From contig CM018895.1 of NCBI GenBank assembly GCA_009663005.1, positions 20,720,256-20,732,755 on the forward strand: DNA of 12,500 bases, written 5' to 3'. The number at the start of each line of letters is the position of its first letter. Position 1 is the first letter of the stretch. The position numbers and the translations under genes were made by a program. The notes under the pieces were generated by a model. The model was not told where the DNA came from and did not search any database. It saw only the letters and a program-made list of their open reading frames with translations. The DNA comes from Actinidia chinensis. Its lineage: Eukaryota; Streptophyta; Magnoliopsida; Ericales; Actinidiaceae. Below, piece after piece: positions 1 to 7,995 of the stretch.

Positions 1-137
1 ACTGTCACACATTCGGGCATAACTCCACTTGCGCCTTGCATCTGTTCCGCAGTATCACTGTCTTCAACATTCACTATTTTGTCAAAGCATAACTTTTTTA
101 TGCCTTTTCCATCAGGGTTAGTGTGGGTGTCTCACAC
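1..137 (-). pseudogene. Coding-like fragment of unrecognised family, cut by window edge
   Basis: An open minus-strand frame of about 45 codons runs off the left edge. It contains DGKG at 102-113 and further down the motifs VEDSD and QMQG. I do not recognise the family. The support for coding origin is a partner on the plus strand at 1004-1111: the 108 bases from 113 down to 6 align without gaps to it at about 70 percent by eye, with many of the changes at third codon positions and DGKG, DK, DSD, Q.QG and MP shared. An upstream in-frame stop near 138-140 and the lack of a start codon suggest an exon or a broken copy. It could be one end of an unidentified inverted gene pair or transposon-derived coding remnant; nothing in it reveals a function. 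Confidence 0.35.
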
Positions 138-140
138 TCA

Positions 141-529
141 ACCCATGCCTATGGCGATGACAGGGTTCTATAGCCGGCCATTTGTATCGAAAAAATAATG
201 AAGAAATGTTTTTATTTGGCCTTGTGGAAAATATATAATACCATCCGTCTGTAAAAGGTTACAATCGATGTGTGAATGTTTACAAGCATCTGTGAAATTT
301 TTTACGCGAACGTAGGCTTTGGAAAAGTTAATACATTTAAAGTTGAATAGTTTAGACTCCCTACAAAGTTAAATTTTTCAAAGAGGGAGATTGATTTGTT
401 ATATTTGCAATATGTACACTTAATTAATACGGATCAAACTTGACAACCTTATTTCCGTATGACAGTATAATATCGTGATGTCTAACTAACTAAGTGATGA
501 TAGTACATAACAGCATTAACATAAGAAGC
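141..529. other. Intergenic stretch, nothing recognised
   Basis: AT-rich sequence with stops in all frames. No RNA gene, promoter or repeat was recognised here. A short string resembling the start of the adjacent fold-back element (gatgatagtaca) occurs near 496. Confidence 0.5.
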
Positions 530-719
530 AATGATAGGTACACACCTAAAAATGAGTGTGTACAAGATATATTTACTTTTTGTATTTCGTAAACACAGTG
601 GGATTCGCCCTAATTAGGATTTTGTAAAAACTCTAATTAGGGCGGGCCCCACTGTATTTGTAAGATACATTTTTTGGTGTGTACAAGACACACCCATTTT
701 TTAGTGTGTAACTATCATT
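530..719. mobile_element. MITE-like fold-back element (about 190 bp)
   Basis: The left arm (530-624) and the reverse complement of the right arm (719-632) match almost throughout. Both begin with AATGATAG, then KTACACAC, pass through a TTTTTGTAT/ACAAATACAGTGGG-like stretch and meet at CGCCCTAATTAG around a short A/T-rich loop. The DNA could thus fold into one long hairpin. No coding capacity is present, as expected for a non-autonomous DNA transposon derivative. I could not assign a superfamily: the ends are not the Stowaway CTCCCTCC type, and because the palindrome may absorb the target-site duplication, its length is unclear. The copy sits between two inverted coding-like fragments (1-137 and 1004-1147). 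Confidence 0.7.
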
Positions 720-1003
720 TTTCTTACTTGAACCACAAAAAAATACGGACAAAACCTGCAAGTCTAACAGACCATTTCTTTTTTGCATCATGGACAAGCG
801 GCATGTTCAGCCCAAGATAGCCAAATAGGGGGGTTGAATAAATATAACAGAACTAAATCAACAAATGAGAAGGGGCTGACTTGTTGTGAAAATAAATTAT
901 TTGACCACATTGTGTATCCCAAATATCAAAGGGTCTTGTGTTATAATCCTAATTTTGAGAATCGGGCGCAGGTTGGTGTGGGTTGGCATCCGTACAAAAA
1001 CTT

Positions 1004-1147
1004 GATGGCAAAGGCATGAGGGAGGCATACCTGGACAAGATGGCGTATGTTCAAGACAGTGATAATTTGAAACAAATACAAGGCAGAAGCAGAGTAATGC
1101 CTAAATACGGGATAGTGTGGGCCGTGAACAAAGAAAGTCAGTCATGA
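1004..1147 (+). pseudogene. Coding-like fragment related to the one at 1-137
   Basis: A plus-strand frame of 47 codons starting at DGKG and ending at a TGA at 1145-1147. It shares the motif order DGKG ... DK ... V.DSD ... Q.QG ... MP with the minus-strand fragment at the left edge, about 70 percent identical over 108 ungapped bases. Upstream, an open frame at 783-1019 reaches this point but in a different phase, so the segment could continue that frame after a one-base indel, or be an exon. The family is not recognised and I infer no function. Whether it is alive cannot be said. Confidence 0.35.
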
Positions 1148-1299
1148 CTAGGAAGAACCAGCAAAACTCGGCAGAAGCAGTCAGGACTGTACAGAGTCGG
1201 CAAAACTAGACAGTTTGATTTTGCAGAGAATAACAATTACAAGAATGGTGTCTAGAGATACTTGGAGCACCAAGGAAAAATGTGTCTGAGAACACTTGT
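1148..1299. other. Intergenic stretch with short imperfect repeats
   Basis: Contains recurring GGCAGAAGCAG / CGGCAGAAGCAGTCAG and GTCGGCAAAACT-type words at about 1082-1213, suggesting small local duplications. No gene was seen. Confidence 0.3.
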
Positions 1300-1630
1300 C
1301 TAAGGGGCTACAAGTAATTATGGGTTACATGCATGTGGCAAGCTTGTGTTGAGACAGTTTTTCCCCTTGGTAGTTGGGGTGTCAACTGCCAAGATATGTG
1401 GCATGTATTGTGTATTTTGTAACTGTTTTGTTTGTCTATAAATTAGGCAAAAAGTATGTACGAAAAAGAGAGACAGAGAGTTTGAACAGAATCTAAGGCA
1501 GAAATTGGTGTTCTGACAAAGTCTAAGGCAAAAAGTTCTAAGTGTATTTCTTATATTGTTGATGCAATAAAAAAATTGAGTTTTGACTTGTAAATATTAC
1601 TTGTTGTTTCTATCTTCCTAAACCTCAAAC
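1300..1630 (+). mobile_element. Possible solo LTR (LTR-like promoter and poly(A) layout)
   Basis: A TATA-like string (TCTATAAATTAGG) at about 1435-1447 is followed by a purine-rich GAGAGACAGAGAG leader near 1467-1480 and a polyadenylation-like GCAATAAA near 1564-1571, then a T-rich tail. This TATA-leader-AATAAA spacing of roughly 120 bases is typical of the U3-R-U5 of plant LTRs. No flanking retroelement coding sequence, second LTR, TG/CA ends or target-site duplication could be fixed. It could equally be an ordinary promoter or chance in AT-rich DNA. Confidence 0.25.
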
Positions 1631-2215
1631 GTGTGTATGTGTTTGTGAACATTTGCTGAGCCTAAACTTCAGACTAATTACGGCATTGCAAGACAATTTG
1701 AGTCGAAAAATTGACTCAGTGACATCTTGGCATGGTAACAATGCATTTAACCTAGCATTTGGTGATCCAGTGCAGATTGGGGTCTTAATAGCGGCTCCAA
1801 TGCAACACCCTACAATTTTTACGGATACTATTCGTCCATCTCATAATTCGAACTGTTTATGAGTAACCATAGAATTGAATACCATTCTTCTTATAGCTTA
1901 TTTATAATATCTATTTGTCATTCATCTCTTTTACAACAAATACCCGAATCACGTAGCCAATGTTGTCCGATTAATCTAATTTTTTTGCATGAATAATTTT
2001 CCCAATAAACTCTACAAACCACAATTGAACCACAACTGTTTGAATTATAGATGAGCTCACCTTAAAGTCTTTACAGAGTTAAAAATGCTTTGTGGGTCAA
2101 TTTCAAAGAACCCCAACCTGATTGTGTATGTTATGAAAAATTCACGTATGATAGTAACATAAATATGAACACAATATAGTGATCAAGTCATTGTTTTTTA
2201 GTCTTAATATATTGT
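1631..2215. other. Intergenic, downstream flank of the UGT
   Basis: No supported gene. A 69-codon plus-strand frame at 1653-1862 has no recognisable motif and is probably chance. The part next to 2216 would be the 3' untranslated region of the minus-strand UGT; an exact AATAAA on that strand was not found close to the stop. Confidence 0.4.
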
Positions 2216-3664
2216 TCAATCTACCGAAATATCTCTCAGTTCATCCACAAAAGTCCCTAAGATCAAGTCCGACGATACACCTCCTTGGCAGGCTTCCTTG
2301 GTAAACCTCCTTCACTTGTTAACATTCTTCCCTCTCTCTCACTCCTTCCATCACCACTTCGACGCACCTCTTAATCCCATTACCTTCAACTATCCCTTCC
2401 TCATTTGCCATCACTCTCACCCCTATCCTCCATACGCTTCGATGAGGCTTGGCGTTCGCCGTTGATCTGGACCACAAACGGAACGCCACCACCGGAATAC
2501 GCAGAAACCAAACTCTCCAGTGAAGGTTCCACCCGCAATGAGTTACGAAACATCCCAACGATGGGTGTGAAAGACCTCCATTGGTCACCACCACGCACTA
2601 CCATGCCTTGTCGTTCCAATTTCTCTTCACAACTCAACTTATCTTCTGCTTTAATCCATCCTTTTTGATCGGCCTAATATCACCCAGAGGAATGGCCTAC
2701 CGCTTTCTATCAACCCGTGTGCAATCTCCTCCATTTGTTGCTTTGATAATGTCGATAAACTCCAAAATGCGATACGTAAACGCACTCGACCTCTCTGGCT
2801 TTGAATTCAACCAATCGGTATAATCTTTTGATTTTTGGAAGAGATCTCTCCGAAAAAAAGACGTGTCGGATTGGTGTTTCCCATCAGAAAGCTGATGGGA
2901 TTAATGTCACTAGAGACGCATTTTAAGCTTCTTGATAGCTTTCAAAGCCTCAATTCCAGTGCTCAGGTGTTACCAGCACCTTGGGATTCGTTTTTTCTTC
3001 GTCTAGTACCTCTACATCTCTTTACACGAGAAGTGAACGATAATTAAATCCGAAGCATTTAGAAATGAAGGAAGATCTCTGGGCCGGAGCCGTGGTAAAA
3101 AGTCCAGGTAGTTCAATGGCCAGAGGGGTCTTCCAATTGTTTGTAATGGCCTCTTCATAGCATTGAAATATATAGAAGTAAATATCCGAAACTGCGGCGT
3201 TGAATCCAAAGAAAGGTATACGGGACCGTGAAAGTACGGCCACCCTGCCAATCCACGGGAACATCATGGTGTAGATCACACGCGTAAAGGCTGGCCTTGG
3301 TTGGAACTGGAGGTATGAGATCTGCCAAACCCGCTTCTGAACTGCGTCGCCTCAACCATGGATGCCGACGTGTTTCGATGTCATCGGTGTCTTGCCATCC
3401 ATTATCGTATCCGTCTGAAAAGCCCACCACGGTTATGCCTTGTGTGGTGGTGGTTTTGGTCATGCAATTGGTAATGGCGATAGGGCTTTGACCGCAGTCA
3501 CGCAGGGGAGCGGGACGCGCGGCGGGTTTTATTCGTCGCGAGGGGTGACCTTGGATCCCCGTTTCTACAAGGCGTTGGAAAATGGAGGGAGGGATATGAT
3601 GTGGCCTGTGCCCTGGAAAGGGTACCAAAAGGACACGAGGAATAGAAGGTTCCATCCATACCAA
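2216..3664 (-). pseudogene. UDP-glycosyltransferase, UGT75-like, frameshifted
   Basis: Family-1 glycosyltransferase that would transfer a sugar from a UDP-sugar to a small hydrophobic acceptor in the cytosol. Reading the minus strand through several frames gives the whole protein in order. The start is MVWMEP at 3664 followed by RVLLVPFP and a GH..P acceptor-side motif holding the usual catalytic His. Then come FSDGYDNGW (about 3420), MIYTMMFPWIGRVAVLSR (from 3279), DIYFY..F..YEEAITNNWKTP, IELPGL, NPKVLV (about 2980) and DWLNSKP. The PSPG box GCFVTHCGWN lies near 2530-2560, then PVVAF, VWRIGVRVMANEEGIVEG, IKRCVEVVMEG, and a C-terminus SSDLILGTFVDELRD ending in TGA at 2216-2218. Length (about 1450 bp, no intron) fits the family. 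UGT75 / crocetin-glucosyltransferase-like enzymes are the closest I recall; substrate unknown. Lesions are mostly one- or two-base indels; few substitution stops are seen. It may be a real gene with assembly errors or a young pseudogene. Confidence 0.9.
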
Positions 3665-3759
3665 AGAACAAGGAATTTTTTTTTTTTAAATTGTGAACAA
3701 GAACTTTGTTTCGCTGTTTATTGATAGCAGAGATGTATGGTGTGGATGTAATATTCAAA

Positions 3760-3767
3760 TTTATATA
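3760..3767 (-). promoter_or_regulatory. TATA box of the UGT
   Basis: On the minus strand the string reads GCTATATAAATTTG, a close match to the plant TATA consensus. It lies about 95 bases upstream of the proposed start at 3664, which leaves room for a normal transcription start and a short leader. A run of 11 T/A at about 3677-3687 falls in the leader. Position and match are seen; promoter activity is inferred. Confidence 0.55.
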
Positions 3768-3803
3768 GCAAAAGGATGGTGACCACGGGACTAATTTAGG
3801 AAG

Positions 3804-3958
3804 GTGAGGATATTTATGAAGGATGACCCTAGTTGGATGGTGGGGGTTGACCAGACTGATGGTAAGCATCCCCTGCCAACAATGTAATAATGTTATTGGA
3901 TAAGTGTACGCAGGTAGTGGTTTTGTAGTTCGTCGGCATGACGTTGCCTAATATTTGC
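3804..3958. repeat. UGT upstream repeat, copy 1
   Basis: Starts with a GGTGAGGATATTTATGAAGG-like string, continues through GATGACCCTAGTTGGATGG, a GTGGTTTTGT core and a GTCGGCATGACGTTGCC-like end. The same order of blocks recurs at 4488-4640, with many small indels and substitutions. It lies directly behind the UGT TATA box, so it is part of the upstream region of that gene. Confidence 0.65.
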
Positions 3959-4408
3959 CTATCAACGTTATATACAAAAGTCACAATTAAACTTATCTAT
4001 TTTTTGTAAACCAAGAGAGCGATTTTATAAGTGAACCTCAACAGCATGATGAGAATGTAGCATAATATAGACTTATCCGTGTGTAGAGAAATGGAATAAA
4101 GGTCAGAGATAGGTGGCTGAGTATCGGTGGTGTGTGGGATCTCGGAGTGATTGGTGGAAGGATCGTGACTGATACGAAGCCTGATGGAGGCCTGTTTGTA
4201 TATCTCGATCCGGATCCGAAAAAACCTGACAACAGGATAAAAACTGTCATTGATTACTGAGCGATGTCTATTGGCAATATAACAATTCCGAATGACGATC
4301 ACATAAAATAGAACGACATGGTCTTCAGAAACGAAGTCATTCTTCTCTTTATAAGAGTTATTGAGTATACGTAAATCTATCCATATAAAGACCATGGACT
4401 CGATTAAG
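3959..4408. other. Spacer between upstream repeat copies
   Basis: About 450 bp separating repeat copy 1 from copies 2 and 3. It has a minus-strand frame of 132 codons (3997-4395) without any motif I recognise, poor conservation signals and no similarity to the repeat. It may be an insertion that split a repeat array, or simply old intergenic DNA. I do not call a gene. Confidence 0.35.
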
Positions 4409-4487
4409 AGGTGATATATTTATGGAGGATGGACCCTTAGTGGATGGTGGTGTGACCATGATGTTTATGGTAAGGAATCCTCTGGCC
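4409..4487. repeat. UGT upstream repeat, copy 2 (partial)
   Basis: About 79 bp matching the first half of copies 1 and 3: TTTATGGAGGATG, a GTGGATGGTGGTGTGACCATG block, TTTATGGTA and a C/T-rich end. It is followed without spacer by copy 3, so 2 and 3 form a direct tandem pair. Confidence 0.65.
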
Positions 4488-4640
4488 AAATTTATGGAGG
4501 ATGACCCTGAGTTGGAATTGGTGGTGTGACCATGACTTATGGTAGGGCATACTCTGCAAAAAAGGTAAATAATTTATTGGAGATAAGTGACCCATTTAGT
4601 GGTTTTGTCAGGTCGTGACATGACATTTCCCCAATAAAAG
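4488..4640. repeat. UGT upstream repeat, copy 3
   Basis: Full-length copy. It contains TTTATGGAGGATGACCCTGA, GGTGGTGTGACCATGA, TTATTGGAGATAAGTG, TTTAGTGGTTTTGTCAGGTC and ends near ATGACATTTCCCC. It aligns end to end with copy 1 and, for its first half, with copy 2. Same orientation in all three. Confidence 0.65.
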
Positions 4641-5677
4641 TTGGAATGAGTTATTTTTACTTGGCGATAAGCTTACGCGAATATATTGGAACGTATATGT
4701 GGAAAAACCCAAATATCTTTGTTTTATCAAGATTTTTTTAAATATATTTTTAGTTTATTTATTTTTCCCAATTCTTTTAGTCCCACGATGACTTAAAAAA
4801 TAAAAAATTTTATCAAGAAAGAAACTGAAAAAGAAAAAATTAAAACATTAGAAGTAAATGGATGCGGAAATCAAATCAAAAACAAATTAAAACAATTGTA
4901 AAAAAGTTAGACACTAGAAATTGTGAAACTACTATATTATTGAGAAACTTTATTTTGCAGGTATGTTCAAAAAGCTGTCAGCTCAAGCCTCTTCAGAATC
5001 ACCATTGTTGAAAGTTTGTTTAACCGTTAATTTTAGAGTTCTCAAATTCGTTTCTCCCATGCCCATGACTTGGACAGAGATTATTATACTATCAAAAAAA
5101 ATTATGTTGGAATAATTTATTAATCATTTTTTTATGTATAAAAAGCAAAGTCATAAGGAGGGGTACAGTTACATTTTATCGAAAAAAAAATAATATGTTA
5201 TTATATGAATAGGCATCAATGAGGCCATTGAGAAGAAGGCAATTAGCTTGCATGCAAATACGTCATGCCATCTAAGAAAACTGGTTAGTAAGAAGAATAC
5301 AACTGAAGTTTTATAAAGAAGGGAAAGCAAGAGTTGTGTCAGATTGATAAGAGGGATGAAAGAATTCAAGGACCTTGGGGAAGTATTTTGAAGTCATTGA
5401 TTTGCCTATTGTAGATAGAAAATATACCTGGTCCAACAACTAAAGACCATCTAATTGAGGAGGCTGAACCTTTCGTTAAACACTGTATGATTAACCAAAT
5501 GGCCCCAAACTTGGATGAGAATAAAGATTAACAACTTGGCCCCAACAACCTATTTTTCTAGGACCCAACATAGCAATCAATCCATAAAAAATAGACAAAC
5601 AAACTTAATTTATAATTAATAGAAAAGATAAGTTAAAACACCTAATTCCCAAAAAATAGCAAAGGAAGTAGTAAATT
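4641..5677. other. AT-rich stretch downstream of the retroelement; may hold its 3' LTR
   Basis: No supported gene. Since the retroelement's pol ends near 5690 on the minus strand, a 3' LTR is expected here. A minus-strand TTTATAAAAC near 5310-5320 and a minus-strand AATAAA near 5117-5122 have the spacing of an LTR promoter and poly(A) site, but TG/CA borders and a second LTR for comparison are missing. A plus-strand TTTTGCAGGTATG at about 4954-4966 looks like a splice acceptor before a 51-codon frame, without further support. Confidence 0.3.
5490..5547. repeat. Short direct repeat, period about 38
   Basis: ATTAACCAAATGGCCCCAAAC at 5490-5510 recurs as ATTAACAACTTGGCCCCAAC at 5528-5547. Two copies only; role unknown. 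Confidence 0.5.
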
Positions 5678-5686
5678 CTCCCTTTT
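5678..5686 (-). promoter_or_regulatory. Candidate polypurine tract
   Basis: AAAAGGGAG on the minus strand lies just after the last pol codons. In LTR retrotransposons a purine run here primes plus-strand DNA synthesis next to the 3' LTR. No TG start of an LTR follows at once, so the assignment is tentative. Confidence 0.35.
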
Positions 5687-5900
5687 GAATTTGCCCTGTC
5701 CTCAAGGGCATGGTTAAGTTGTCTGGCAAACTAGGTTATTGGCTGGTCCCTAGTACCCTTTCCATATGACAAAAAGTTCTTGCAACGTTGCGTCGGGGGC
5801 TGAATTTATTGTTCAACAATGGGTTTCCAATCTTATTGACTGAATGCAGATAGAGATTGGGACCCAAACCTTCCAGATCACCATGAGTGTCTGGCAACAT
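5687..5900 (-). pseudogene. End of pol: chromodomain-like tail, decayed
   Basis: Minus-strand frames read APDATLQELFVIWKGY (about 5755-5810) and, in another frame, LEDRANSKG (about 5683-5709). Plant chromoviral integrases commonly end in a chromodomain containing a P.DATWE-type motif and then a LEDK-type string just before the polypurine tract, so this fits the pol C-terminus. Stops and at least one frame change interrupt it. The upstream half of the domain is not convincing, and the tail is separated from the integrase core by the 340-bp repeats, which is abnormal. Confidence 0.45.
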
Positions 5901-6044
5901 CCTTTGTTCAAAACCGTTGGTTGCGGGGGTTGGAAAAAACAACAATCAACAGGAATGGGGAGGTTGATTGACTGTTAGGAAGTTCCAGGATCTGAAGAAA
6001 GCAATAATGTGTGGAACAAAATGGTATTGAGGTAATAAGGATAG

Positions 6045-6372
6045 GATCGATACAACTATGATAAGATTGGAATTTAGGAATAAAATGGAACCAAAGAAAA
6101 TATATGAAAGCAGGGGAGAAAGAGAGAAAGAGGGAATAACAGAATGGAGAAAGAAGATGTTTAAGGATAGAAACAGTCACTGTTTCCAAAGTTCACAGCT
6201 ACTTAAAGCCAAAGGAATACTAAAACAACTGAAAATAATAAGGGAAATAAACCATGCATGACATGTGAAGTGGAAATGTGGAGGTGGTTCACAAAGGGGG
6301 CAACATCCATTTTATAACAAACTACAAACTATCTCCTAAATATAAGGTAGATGTTGATATTCGTCGGCAGAC
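6045..6372 (-). repeat. 340-bp tandem repeat, unit 1
   Basis: Shares with unit 2 the minus-strand order: pyrimidine-rich CTTTCTC block, CAGTGACTGTTTCTA, TGTGAAC, a TATA-position string (TTTAAGTA at 6200-6207), GTATTCCTTTGG and ACCTTATATTTAGG-type end. About 340 bases separate equivalent points, with many small indels between units. Layout resembles LTR U3-R sequence, but no LTR border or primer-binding site is seen beside it. Confidence 0.6.
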
Positions 6373-6382
6373 ATAGAGTCGT

Positions 6383-6741
6383 GGACACATCATTACAAAT
6401 GAAAGGTTGAATTTAGGACAAAAATGGATACCAAAAAAATATATGAAAACATGAGGAATAGAGGAAGATGGAATAACAGAATAGCGAGAAAGAAGAAGGT
6501 TTAAGATAGAAACAGTCACTCTATTTCCAAACAGTTCACGACTATTTATAAGCCAAAAGGAATACTAACAACTGGAAAAAATAAGGGTAAATTAAACCAG
6601 GCGTGAAATGTGAAATGGAAATGTTGGAAGTGAAACTGTGGAAGGGGTTGCAAAACAGGGGTGGTGCACCAGCCATTATTATAGCCAGACTACAACTATC
6701 TGCCTAAAACATAAGGTAGGTTGTTGCTATTCTTCGTTTCT
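6383..6741 (-). repeat. 340-bp tandem repeat, unit 2, with TATA box
   Basis: Second unit, directly after the integrase C-terminus on the minus strand. It carries a clean TATAAATA at 6543-6550, followed by GTGAAC and GTGACTGTTTCTATC and a pyrimidine-rich leader, as in many plant LTR promoters. Whether this is a displaced LTR, a nested insertion or a post-integrase spacer is open. Confidence 0.6.
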
Positions 6742-7995
6742 TACAAGAGACTAACATGAAAACATCGTGAAGTTGGGCTCAATAGGAACTCGAAGTTTAT
6801 AAGCGGGACGGACCAACTTTGGCAAGTATCTTATATGGACGAAGAACCCGTGGAGCAATCTTACGGAGTTGTAGAACATCAAAGATTTCTGCTAACAAAT
6901 CACCGACATTAAAAATCAACTCTTGGCGATGTTGGTCGACCTGTGCGAGACCATGTATAGTGGTCATAAGTCTTGAAGAATCTCCTCACAGTGTTGCAAA
7001 AGATCGTCTACCACTTGAAATTTTGTTGTGCCAAGGGACATATGATGGACCAAGCAGTGGAGATTGACCATAAACTGCCTCAAAAGAAGGAAACTAGTTG
7101 CGAATGTTGGAAGTCTGTTTTATAAACTATTTCTGCCCATAAGTGACCCAGGCACGTCAAGCCATTGTTCAAGCGCTCATAGGGTAAAAGCACTGAGATT
7201 ATTATGAGTGTTTCTACGTATTAAACAACCTCTGTTGGCCATCCGTTTGTGGATGGTACACTTGACGCTCATGCAAAGAGATGTCCCCTCTCTTGTAGCT
7301 GAAATAAAGTCTTCCAGAATGAGCTGATGAAAATGTTATCACGATCGCTAATGATTGGAGGCGGCCATGCCATGAAATCGAAAGACCATGGTTCGAGACG
7401 AAAGGCTTTGGCCACAGTAAGGCAGTAAATGATTGATCATACAGGGTGGTAAAGTGCATACTGGTGGCGGCAGTAAATGGGTGTTTCATCGGGTTAAAAT
7501 GTCCATACTTCGTTAGACGATCGACGACCACCATGATGATAGTAAACCCATGCGATGGCGGTAAACCCTCCACGAAGTCCACGAAAATGTCAGTCCATAT
7601 TTTCTCTGGTATCGGTATAGGCTGGAGCAAACCAGAAGGATGCAATCATTCGAACTTACAATGCTGGAAGACATCACAAGTTCTTATGAAGTCTTTGACT
7701 ATTGTTCAGATGTGAGGCCAAGTGAAGCTTGAGGCGATGCGGCTCAGAGTTTTGTGATAGTCAAAATGTCCACCGACCAGCGAAGATGTGTGCGGATAAA
7801 ATAACAGGTAATAATGGGGAAATAGAACTCAAATAACTGCACCCTTTTTTAAACAGAACTCCATCGCATAAAGAGTATTGCGGTTGGAGATGTGATGGCA
7901 TAGAGCTCAATAACTTACTACAGAAGTGGTCGTTGGCTACCTTGGCTTGGCGAATGGACCACCAATCTGCAACAGAAAAAGACACGGCCAGAAAC
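6742..7995 (-). pseudogene. Integrase block, copy C (keeps the natural C-terminus)
   Basis: Linker, zinc-binding region, catalytic core and C-terminal domain of a Ty3/gypsy integrase, which would insert the element's DNA into chromosomes. It opens with SFSVADWWSIRQAK (7985 downward), then the altered HHCC region, then [17 protein letters not shown] and [12 protein letters not shown] (about 7520-7600), YHPQTDGQ, and ends near 6742-6770 with a VFHVSLL-type string, the usual end of the integrase core. This is the only copy with that end. From 7995 to about 7465 it is almost identical to copy B; below 7465 it differs by many single-base indels and lacks about 24 bases near 6890 that encode part of the C-terminal beta domain. 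Frameshifts separate the second Asp and the Glu of the active site. Confidence 0.85.

Noticed and set aside
783..1019. 78-codon plus-strand open frame
   Set aside because: No recognisable domain. Only its end approaches the fragment at 1004-1147, and in another phase; not called as a gene.
1653..1862. 69-codon plus-strand open frame
   Set aside because: Short, no motif, no supporting context.
3297..3724. Plus-strand frames across the UGT
   Set aside because: Shadows of the minus-strand UGT, which has clear family motifs.
3997..4395. 132-codon minus-strand open frame
   Set aside because: No motif, no homologue recalled, low-complexity I/L/S-rich translation and no promoter; probably chance in AT-rich DNA.
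4954..5117. Possible splice acceptor (TTTTGCAGGTATG) before a 51-codon frame
   Set aside because: A T-rich run before CAG is common here, and neither a donor nor a second exon was found.
5169..5369. 66-codon minus-strand frame with hydrophobic stretches
   Set aside because: Hydrophobic residues come from T/A-rich DNA; no start context or family.
5908..6519. Minus-strand frames of 93 and 65 codons in the 340-bp repeats
   Set aside because: The two units do not conserve frame and are separated by indels; similarity is at DNA level, so a non-coding repeat is more likely.
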